Assembly (NCBI GenBank): GCA_016213125.1
Contig: JACRBR010000264.1
Coordinates: 1 to 17,514 of the forward strand
Direction of reading: 5' to 3'
Length of the DNA stretch: 17,514 bases
Source of the DNA: Chloroflexota bacterium
GTDB taxonomy: Bacteria > Chloroflexota > Dehalococcoidia > DSTF01 > JACRBR01
Below are positions 6,298-12,663 of this stretch, one piece after another. How positions within the stretch are numbered: position 1 is the stretch's first letter; every line of letters starts with the position of its first letter. The position numbers were made by a program, and so were the translations under genes. Below the pieces are notes generated by a model. It searched no databases. It was not told the origin of the DNA and worked only from the letters and a program-made list of their open reading frames with translations.

Positions 6298-7623
6298 CTA
6301 CGGGCACGGACCGAAGAATTTTATCATGAGTAGCTGATCGCCGGCGTTCACGGCGCCGTCCTTGTTGATGTCGAAGTTACGGAGCTTCGCGGGCGGCGGC
6401 ACCCGCAGGATCTCCATCACGAGCAGGAGTTGGTCGCCCGCGTTCACGGCGTTGTCGGTGTTGAATGAGGCGGCTTCTTTGCCATCACCGCACGCGTCAC
6501 CGTCGGTGTTCGCGCTGATCATGCTGGTGTTGTAGTAACGGAACTCGATCCCGTCCATCAGCCCATCGTCGTCGGAGTCCTTGTCGGCGCTGTTCGGGTC
6601 GAGGGCGTTGGGCACGCCGTCAAGGTCAGCATCGGGCCCGACGATGGCGGGTGGCATGCTCGCCGCATTCGCGGGATCGGAGCCCAGCAGACATTCCGCG
6701 CCATCCAGGAAGCGGTCGCCGTCGGTGTCAGTCCGGATCTGGCTGGTGGCAGCCGACGCACTCGCACACGGCGGAGTGCCGAGGCCGTCGAACTCCACGA
6801 AGTTCGAGATGCCGTCGTTGTCCATATCGGTGTCGAAGCAGTTGGCGGTCTCGTCTGAGTTCGCCCGCGTAAGGTCGTTGACGGCGTAGACAGGCAGATT
6901 GCTGATAAGGTTCGCGTCGCTGTTGCCGCCGCCTCCCACACAGCCACCCGCCTCAACGAAGTAGATCGTGGCATCAAAGCACAATCCAGCAACCGTGATG
7001 ACCGGCCCGCAGCTCGCGATCTCCGCGTAGGTGTCGTCGAATAAGGCGACGTCGCTGAGGGCCAGGCTTGCAGTCGCGACGCCCGGCGCGACGTCAGCGT
7101 AGTGCACCGTGGCGAACCGCCGATGGGAAGCGTCCGCCGGCAGAATGGCGGCGGGCAACATCTCAAAGCAGCTCAAGAATGAGGTGGCCACCGCGGGGCT
7201 GGGATCGGTATCGGGGTTGGGTGGCGGACCCGAGCAGTTGCCGGATGCGAGCACTCCGTCGTCCACGTCCGGGTTGCCCTGCGCGCCCACGTTGAAGTTG
7301 GGGAATGGACGCAGGAGCGTCTCGTCGGTCGTGAGCTTGAAGTTACCGGCGCGCAGAGTGGTGGCTGATGGGGTCGAGTTGCCGATCGTGACGTCGACGT
7401 TGATGACCTGTGTGAATGCGCCGAAGGTGCATTCGTCCTGCGTGTCCGGGGCGTAGGGGTCGCAGTCGACGGCGATGTGCACGAGGCCGGTGGTGTCCAC
7501 CGGCCCGTGATACAGCTCGGCGAAGGCGTGGTAGTTCACACGGCCGTACGGCAGGCCGAGGATGACAGCCATGGCGCTGACCGTGAATCCGGCCGCGACG
7601 AGCAGCAGCGACGATCGAATCAT
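6298..7623 (-). CDS. Exported TSP3-repeat protein with C-terminal dockerin-like duplex, paralogue of the downstream gene
   Basis: A 441-residue paralogue of the 4799-6286 protein, with the same order of parts. It has an N-terminal signal segment (MIRSSLLLVAAGF), a beta-rich domain (about 34-224) carrying AVDCD and SDVALFDD, and a short Gly-rich linker (226-233). TSP3-type Asp repeats follow (DTDMDNDGISN, DTDGDRFLD, DADLDGVPN, DSDDDGLMD), then two dockerin-like loops, NTDNAVNAGDQLL and DINKDGAVNAGDQLL. It lacks the long Pro/Thr linker of its neighbour. Both proteins share the AELYHG, IVGPDAD and VPPPAKL or MPPPAKL segments, which shows tandem duplication. The ATG start has GGGGGA 5 nt upstream. 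It is divergent from the CoA-transferase and first in the minus-strand surface-protein block. Confidence 0.85.
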   Translation of the reverse strand: MIRSSLLLVAAGFTVSAMAVILGLPYGRVNYHAFAELYHGPVDTTGLVHIAVDCDPYAPDTQDECTFGAFTQVINVDVTIGNSTPSATTLRAGNFKLTTDETLLRPFPNFNVGAQGNPDVDDGVLASGNCSGPPPNPDTDPSPAVATSFLSCFEMLPAAILPADASHRRFATVHYADVAPGVATASLALSDVALFDDTYAEIASCGPVITVAGLCFDATIYFVEAGGCVGGGGNSDANLISNLPVYAVNDLTRANSDETANCFDTDMDNDGISNFVEFDGLGTPPCASASAATSQIRTDTDGDRFLDGAECLLGSDPANAASMPPAIVGPDADLDGVPNALDPNSADKDSDDDGLMDGIEFRYYNTSMISANTDGDACGDGKEAASFNTDNAVNAGDQLLLVMEILRVPPPAKLRNFDINKDGAVNAGDQLLMIKFFGPCP

Positions 7624-7643
7624 ACGAGTCCCCCGTAGGGTCG

Positions 7644-7663
7644 ATCGTACACCAGCATGTCAA
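7644..7663 (-). promoter_or_regulatory. Possible promoter elements for the dockerin-like operon
   Basis: A perfect TTGACA (7658-7663, minus strand) stands out in this GC-rich intergenic gap, and TACGAT (7644-7649) lies nearer the gene. They are only 8 nt apart, so they cannot serve together as a normal -35/-10 pair, and no good -10 lies 17 nt from the TTGACA. Only the hexamers themselves are supported. Confidence 0.25.
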
Positions 7664-7695
7664 GTAGAACAGCGAGCAATCTGCAGGGTACGCGC

Positions 7696-7724
7696 TTCAC
7701 CCGCGGGCGGCGCGGGCCTATACT
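7696..7724 (+). promoter_or_regulatory. Promoter of the CoA-transferase gene
   Basis: TTCACC (7696-7701), a 17-nt spacer and TATACT (7719-7724) precede the ATG at 7768 by about 43 nt. The promoter lies inside the longest possible open frame (which would start at 7657) and so supports the later start. Confidence 0.55.
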
Positions 7725-7767
7725 AGCGCCACCGCCGGACGCGGGGAGCAAACGGACGAGGCCGGTC

Positions 7768-9111
7768 ATGAGCGACAACTCCAACGGCGAGCACGCATTT
7801 CGCGCCGATACCGGGACGCACGGCGGACCCCTCGCGGGCGTGCGCGTACTGGAGTTCTCGGAGATCATCGCGGCTCCCTTCGGCGGCATGCTGCTGGCGG
7901 ATATGGGCGCCGACGTCATCAAAGTGGAGCCGCCGCTGGGCGAGCCGTGGCGCGGCTTCCAGCCCCTGGGGCTGCGCGAGGGCCGCGGCTACATCTCCCT
8001 GAACCGCGGCAAGAGGGGCATCACGCTGGACCTGACGACGCCTGAGGCCCGCGAGATCGCGCAGTCGCTGGCGAAGCGCGCCGACGTCGTCATCATCAAC
8101 TACCGCCCCGACGTGCCAGCCAAGCTGGGCATCGACTATGCGACGCTCTCCGCGATGAACCCTCGCCTCGTGTACTGCGACAACACCGCGTTCGGACGCA
8201 AGGGGCCGTACGCGCACCGCCCCGGCTATGACCTCATCGCCCAGGCCCTCACCGGCCTCATGACCGTCGAGGGGCGCCGCGAGGAGAGCGGCGTGCCGCT
8301 GCTGAACGCGCTCCCCTCGGCCGATATCTCGACCGGGCTCGCCATCGCCTGGGGGATTTGCGCCGCGCTGTACTCGCGCGAGCGCACCGGCCGCGGGCAG
8401 TACATCTCGACGTCGTTGATGGCGAGCGCGCTGTCGATCCAGAACACGCGGCTGATGTCCATCGAGGCGGTCGACACGGAGCCGCGCGAGACCGCCATCA
8501 CAAAGATCAACGAGCTGCGCCAGCACGGCGCGCCGTACAAGGAGCAGCTCGACGTCATCGCCGGCGTTCGGCCCGCCCTCGGCAACATCTACTACCGCTG
8601 CTACCAGACCGGCGACGGCTTCATCGCGGTGGGGTGCCTGAGCACGCCGCTGCGACGGAAACTGCTCGGCGCGACCGGCATCGAGGACTGGCGCGTCGGC
8701 AAGCGGCCGGACGAGATCGACTACACGGACCCGGAGGTGCTGCAGTTCTGCAAGGGGCTGGTGGCGGAGGCGGAGTCGCTGTTCCGGTCGAAGCCGACGG
8801 CGGAGTGGCTGCACATCCTCGATAACTCCGGCGTGCCCGCAGGGAAGGTGCAGTTCACGGAGGAGCTGCTGGAGGACCCGCAGGTGCTGGAGAACGGCTA
8901 CATCACCGCCTTCGACCATCCCCTGATGGGTCCCATCCGCATGGCAGGCCCGATGATCCAGATGAGCGAGACCCCGCTTTCCCCGCAGGGCCCCTCGCCG
9001 ACGCTGGGCCAGCACACGGAGGAGATCCTGCGCGAGCTGGGCTATGATGATGAGCGCATCGAGGCGCTGCGGGTAGCTGGCGTGCTGGGACAGGCGCAGC
9101 TGGCGGAGTAG
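7768..9111 (+). CDS. CaiB/BaiF (class III) CoA-transferase
   Basis: A 447-residue class III CoA-transferase, which moves CoA between carboxylic acids. The N-terminal signature LAGVRVLEFSEIIAAPFGG (22-40) is followed by LLADMGADVIKVEPP (42-56). The catalytic aspartate of the family is Asp155 in RPGYDLIAQALTG. NRGKRGITLDL and the C-terminal 'LLEDPQVLENGY' and 'PSPTLGQHTEEIL' blocks are as expected, and the length is normal. The start at 7768 has GACGAGG 6 nt upstream and lies downstream of a good promoter. The substrates are not readable from the sequence; formyl-, succinyl- or carnitine-type acyl-CoA donors are all possible. A small zinc-ribbon gene follows after 124 nt. Confidence 0.94.
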   Translation: MSDNSNGEHAFRADTGTHGGPLAGVRVLEFSEIIAAPFGGMLLADMGADVIKVEPPLGEPWRGFQPLGLREGRGYISLNRGKRGITLDLTTPEAREIAQSLAKRADVVIINYRPDVPAKLGIDYATLSAMNPRLVYCDNTAFGRKGPYAHRPGYDLIAQALTGLMTVEGRREESGVPLLNALPSADISTGLAIAWGICAALYSRERTGRGQYISTSLMASALSIQNTRLMSIEAVDTEPRETAITKINELRQHGAPYKEQLDVIAGVRPALGNIYYRCYQTGDGFIAVGCLSTPLRRKLLGATGIEDWRVGKRPDEIDYTDPEVLQFCKGLVAEAESLFRSKPTAEWLHILDNSGVPAGKVQFTEELLEDPQVLENGYITAFDHPLMGPIRMAGPMIQMSETPLSPQGPSPTLGQHTEEILRELGYDDERIEALRVAGVLGQAQLAE

Positions 9112-9235
9112 GCGCCGCGGCTTCGGCCAGCGTTGCGGTTGTGTGGCGGTTCGGGCGGCAGGACGCGCGTTGAGCCGAACGGCCCTACTGGCCGGGCGGC
9201 GGCGTCCGCGACACTGGAAGGGATCGAGGTGCGCG

Positions 9236-9466
9236 ATGGCGAACGGCACGCAGGAACCCGCGAAGTTCCAGAACATCGAGCTGGCGTTTCGTACCCTGAA
9301 GCAGGAGTGCACGCGCTGCGCGTCGGAGCTGAAACCGGAGTGGCAGTTCTGCGCCCACTGTGACGCCCGCCTGGCGACGGAGTGCCCGTCCTGCGGCGTC
9401 CCCCTGCCCCCCGCAGGCGCCTCCCACTGCGGCCATTGCGGCCTCGTGTTCCTCCGCCAGGTCTGA
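9236..9466 (+). CDS. Small double zinc-ribbon protein
   Basis: A 76-residue protein. The N-terminal third (about 1-24) is plain, and the rest holds four CxxC knuckles: CTRC, CAHC, CPSC and CGHC. These make two four-cysteine zinc ribbons of the type often annotated as 'double zinc ribbon' (DZR). The ATG is chosen for the GAGG 6 nt upstream. The function is unknown; such modules bind nucleic acid or proteins. The 3' end of the gene, with the DNA after it up to a REP palindrome, is duplicated about 900 bp downstream (10293-10428). It follows the CoA-transferase on the same strand, but I see no functional link. Confidence 0.75.
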   Translation: MANGTQEPAKFQNIELAFRTLKQECTRCASELKPEWQFCAHCDARLATECPSCGVPLPPAGASHCGHCGLVFLRQV

Positions 9467-9530
9467 CGCCGGAGTTCCGCTGTGAACCGCGCTGCCCTCC
9501 AGTACTAGCGGGGCTTCAGCCCCGCCGAAT
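9395..9530 (+). repeat. Left copy of a 136-bp duplication (zinc-ribbon gene tail plus REP)
   Basis: This segment runs from the last 24 codons of the zinc-ribbon gene, through its stop and the following spacer, to the end of a REP palindrome. It is matched along its whole length by 10293-10428, also 136 bp, with roughly nine in ten positions the same by eye. This copy keeps the open frame and is therefore the likely source. Confidence 0.85.
9501..9530 (+). repeat. REP palindrome, copy A
   Basis: The 30-bp unit AGTACTAGCGGGGCTTCAGC...CGAAT contains a GCGGGGCTtcAGCCCCGC hairpin. The same unit occurs at 9703-9732 and 10399-10428, and inverted at 10255-10284. It borders the internally deleted transposase copy, whose TGA stop lies inside the hairpin. 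Confidence 0.85.
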
Positions 9531-9632
9531 CCGCGCTTCCACAAGCGTGCCGCCGGAATACGGCCACACGCCGCCGCTGAGACGCGGTGTGTTCCGCCAG
9601 CGCTTCATTCGCGCGACTTCGTGCTCGACCAT
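9516..9632 (-). pseudogene. Internally deleted RAYT copy (MITE-like derivative)
   Basis: A 38-codon frame made of the two ends of the neighbouring REP-associated transposase. The first 18 residues, MVEHEVARMKRWRNTPRL, match its N-terminus (MVEHEVPRIKRWRNTPRL). The last 20, GGVWPYSGGTLVEARIRRG with one preceding residue, match its C-terminus (GSWPYVGGVLADSEIRRG). The middle of about 125 codons, including the HUH motif, is missing without a frameshift. A REP unit sits at its 3' end, as in the full element. It cannot encode an active transposase but could be mobilised by one in trans. Confidence 0.75.
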
Positions 9633-9702
9633 CTTCGTCACCCAAGAACCAGCATCGTGTAGCACGCAGCGGGTCGGAAGCACGCAGGTCGTTCCCACAC
9701 CC

Positions 9703-9732
9703 AGTACTAGCGGGGCTTTAGCCCCGCCGAAT
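9703..9732 (+). repeat. REP palindrome, copy B (left end of the RAYT element)
   Basis: A 30-bp unit identical to copy A except TTTA instead of TTCA in the loop. The changed loop bases supply the TAA stop codon of the transposase on the minus strand. Confidence 0.85.
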
Positions 9733-10215
9733 CTCCGAATCGGCCAGCACACCCCCAACGTAAGGCCACGAACCCTCGGCCGGAATCAGGCCGGATCGCA
9801 CCGGATTATCGATGATGTACGCGGCGATCTGCCTGGCGTCGTCACCACGCCGGACAATCCGATCGTAGAAGCCGGGCAGCCACAGGTACTGTCCCGTCCG
9901 ACGCCTGTACTCGAATCCCGGCCGCTATTTACACGCTGCCACGAACTCAACCACATCAGTGTCCGGCTCCTCACCCTGCACCAGGGCATGCACATGGTTG
10001 GGCATAACCACATACGCCAGCAGTTGATGCTTCGTCTTTCGCGCCGCGTCGAGGACGGAGCGCGCCACTACGTCGGCAAGTTCACCCACTAGCAATGCGC
10101 GGTGTTCATTCGTGTTGGACACGATGTGATACGCGTGGTCGCCGTCATAGGAGAAGCCTTTGAGACGCGGTGTGTTCCGCCATCGCTTGATTCGTGGGAC
10201 TTCGTGCTCGACCAT
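9718..10215 (-). pseudogene. REP-associated Y1 transposase (RAYT, IS200-like), interrupted by one in-frame TAG
   Basis: Reading the minus strand from ATG 10215 gives a 165-codon transposase_IS200-like (Y1) protein with a single TAG at 9925-9927 (codon 97). Before it lie the N-terminal REP-type segment, AYHIVSNTNEHRALLV and the HUH motif VVMPNHVHALV (His74, His76). After it, in the same frame, come YRRRTGQYLWLPGFYDRIVR (103-122), DARQIAAYIIDNPVRSG and the end SEIRRG. The frame is fully preserved past the TAG, and the context AAA-TAG-CGG is consistent with CAG to TAG. The candidate catalytic tyrosines lie after the stop, so the truncated product should be inactive. GGGGA 6 nt before ATG serves as ribosome binding site. 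The element is flanked by inverted REPs. Confidence 0.85.
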
Positions 10216-10254
10216 CTTCGTCCCCTGAGAACCGCCAGCTTCTACCGTTGGTTC

Positions 10255-10284
10255 ATTCGGAGGGGCTAAAGTCCCTCTAGTACT
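10255..10284 (-). repeat. REP palindrome in inverted orientation (right end of the RAYT element)
   Basis: ATTCGGAGGGGCTAAAGTCC... is the reverse complement of the same 30-bp unit with a few changes (AGGG/CCCT in the stem in place of CGGG/CCCG). Together with copy B it brackets the transposase gene. Confidence 0.75.
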
Positions 10285-10292
10285 GAACTGGA

Positions 10293-10428
10293 GGCGTCCC
10301 CCTGCCCCCCGCCGGGGCGTCCCACTGCGGCCACTGCGGCCTGGTGTTTCCTCCGGCAGGTCTGAAGCCGGAGCCCCGCTGTGACCGCGCTGCCCTCCAG
10401 TACTAGCGGGGCTTCAGCCCCGCCGAAT
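10293..10428 (+). repeat. Right copy of the 136-bp duplication, carrying a dead zinc-ribbon tail
   Basis: This segment matches 9395-9530 over its whole length. It encodes GVPLPP and SHCGHCGLVF like the zinc-ribbon gene, then loses the frame through small indels. There is no start or upstream half, so it is a gene fragment. It ends in REP copy C. Confidence 0.85.
10399..10428 (+). repeat. REP palindrome, copy C
   Basis: A 30-bp unit identical to copy A over AGTACTAGCGGGGCTTCAGC and onward to CGAAT. It ends the duplicated segment and abuts an eroded transposase remnant. Confidence 0.85.
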
Positions 10429-10580
10429 CTCCCGAGTCGACCAGCACACCTCGAGCCTGAGGCCACAATTCCTCGACCGAGATCCGACCGGAACGCGTCC
10501 GAATCCCGATGATCGTCGCCGTTATCGCTCGGGTCGTCGAGCACGAAAATGATCGCGCCAAAGGCCGCTCCGACAAGGAC
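10429..10580 (-). pseudogene. Eroded 3'-half remnant of a third RAYT copy
   Basis: Read on the minus strand, the DNA next to REP copy C still follows the end of the intact-length transposase. ATIIGIRTRSGRIS lines up with AYIIDNPVRSGLIP, and EELWPQARGVLVDS with EGSWPYVGGVLADS. Upstream the nucleotide similarity continues in shifting frames (CGATCATTTTCGTGC against the CGATCGGATTGTC region). The outer limit is uncertain. This explains a 128-codon open frame starting at 10652 that otherwise has no ribosome binding site and no recognisable family. Confidence 0.5.
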
Positions 10581-10625
10581 GGTTTCAGAGGCGAGCACGC
10601 GGCCAAGGTCACCCTCTGTGAGCTC

Positions 10626-10643
10626 AGAGGTTCTCTCACCTCT
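10626..10643 (-). terminator. Hairpin after glyS, weak terminator candidate
   Basis: AGAGGT-GAGAGA-ACCTCT forms a 6-bp stem with a 6-nt loop about 20 nt past the glyS stop. It is not followed by a T run on the minus strand, so only a weak terminator or 3'-end structure can be proposed. Confidence 0.25.
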
Positions 10644-10664
10644 TAGTGCCATCCGAGACGTACG

Positions 10665-12008
<1,344 letters not shown>

Positions 12009-12024
12009 GGCGGAACCTCCCGCC
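12009..12024 (-). promoter_or_regulatory. Hairpin that would mask the glyS ribosome binding site
   Basis: In the glyS leader, GGCGG-GAGGTT-CCGCC forms a 5-bp G/C stem whose loop and 5' arm contain the Shine-Dalgarno GGAGG and whose 3' arm directly abuts the GTG. It could lower or control translation. It is short and may simply reflect GC-rich sequence. Confidence 0.35.
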
Positions 12025-12085
12025 CTCGCAGAGTCGCCGAATGGAGACCGGCTGGGCGATGACTCTCAGCGGTGGATACATGTAG

Positions 12086-12105
12086 GGGCGCAGCCTGCTG
12101 CGCCC
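12086..12105. repeat. Perfect 9-bp palindrome GGGCGCAGC-CT-GCTGCGCCC between glyS and the c-di-AMP receptor gene
   Basis: A perfect stem of nine G/C-rich pairs with a 2-nt centre, preceded by TGTAG, in the 274-bp divergent intergenic region. Its form recalls a REP-type element but is different in sequence from the AGTACTAG family in this window. No T run follows on either strand. The rest of this gap holds the promoter at 12226-12254 and nothing else I can name. Confidence 0.55.
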
Positions 12106-12225
12106 GCGGGTGACAGATTACCGGCGCCGCTCCCGACAGGCGAGCAGAACGAGCCGGCGGCCCGCCTTCCCTTCGCACGCCGCACCTCTCACGTCAGATC
12201 CCGCTTCCCGCCTCAACCTCCCCGT

Positions 12226-12254
12226 TTGACGCCTTGATCCCGCCGCCCTACCCT
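12226..12254 (+). promoter_or_regulatory. Promoter of the c-di-AMP receptor gene
   Basis: TTGACG (12226-12231), a 17-nt spacer and TACCCT (12249-12254) lie about 28 nt upstream of the GTG start, with a good ribosome binding site in between. Confidence 0.6.
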
Positions 12255-12282
12255 GCCACAAGCGGGCTACGACGGAGGCGCT

Positions 12283-12624
12283 GTGCAGGAGCACCTGAAG
12301 CTGGTCATCATCATCGCCGCGGACGCGGACGCCGAGAAGCTGACGCGCAAGCTGGTGGAGCAGGGGTATCCGGCGACGAAGGTGAGCAGCACCGGCGGCT
12401 TCCTGCGCAAGGGCAACGCCACCATCCTCTCCGGCGTCGAGGCCTCCGAGGTCGACTCCATCATCGCCATGGTCCGGTCCGAGTGCTACGCCCGCAGCGA
12501 GTACGTCCCCGTCCAAACGCTGCCGTTCTTCGGTGAAGGCTCCGTCATGCAGGAGCCCATCGAAGTCCGCACCGGCGGCGCCATCGTCTTCGTGATGGAC
12601 GTCGAGCGGTTCGAGAAGACCTGA
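12283..12624 (+). CDS. Cyclic-di-AMP receptor, PII-like (DarA/PstA family)
   Basis: A 113-residue PII-like protein. The signature STGGFLRKGNATILSGVE (36-53) matches the ligand loop of DarA/PstA (formerly DUF970), which forms trimers that bind cyclic di-AMP. The starting strand KLVIIIAADADAEKL and the closing TGGAIVFVMDVERFE strand fit the ferredoxin-like PII fold. It should be a cytosolic signal receiver; its effector is not known in most species. The GTG start has GGAGG 4 nt upstream and a promoter at 12226-12254. No diadenylate cyclase lies in this window. It is divergent from glyS; the DUF262 gene follows after 39 nt with clearly different base composition. Confidence 0.92.
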   Translation: MQEHLKLVIIIAADADAEKLTRKLVEQGYPATKVSSTGGFLRKGNATILSGVEASEVDSIIAMVRSECYARSEYVPVQTLPFFGEGSVMQEPIEVRTGGAIVFVMDVERFEKT

Positions 12625-12663
12625 GTCGCATCGAGGTGGTGAATTGGGTGAAATGCCGCGCAG

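Larger units (their letters stand above)
9703..10284 (-). mobile_element. REP-bounded RAYT element (about 580 bp)
   Basis: A single transposase gene lies between two oppositely oriented copies of the same REP palindrome: 9703-9732 and, inverted, 10255-10284. This is the arrangement expected of a REP-associated tyrosine transposase unit, a relative of IS200/IS605 elements. The gene's stop codon is inside the left REP, and its start is about 40 nt from the right one. The transposase carries a nonsense codon, so the element is probably immobile unless helped in trans. Confidence 0.7.

Noticed and set aside
7723..9312. Long minus-strand open frame opposite the CoA-transferase
   Set aside because: It lies across a clear CoA-transferase, is very rich in Arg, Ala and Gly and shows no domain; it is a product of GC-rich codon structure. 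The same holds for the long frames opposite 4799-6307 and lysA.
9501..10428. CRISPR-like array from the repeated 30-bp units
   Set aside because: The units are unevenly spaced, one is inverted, and the DNA between them is transposase or gene fragment, so they are REP palindromes rather than a repeat-spacer array.
10266..10652. A 128-codon hypothetical gene on the minus strand after glyS
   Set aside because: It has no ribosome binding site, runs through REP copy C and the duplicated zinc-ribbon tail, and its C-terminal half parallels the RAYT sequence, so it is an open frame across element debris.
12009..12110. T-box riboswitch in the glyS leader (GGGAGGTTCCGCC resembles the GGGUGGNACCGCG core)
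   Set aside because: The match overlaps the ribosome binding site and start codon itself, there is no specifier stem or terminator downstream of it, and the bases are explained by a small GC hairpin.
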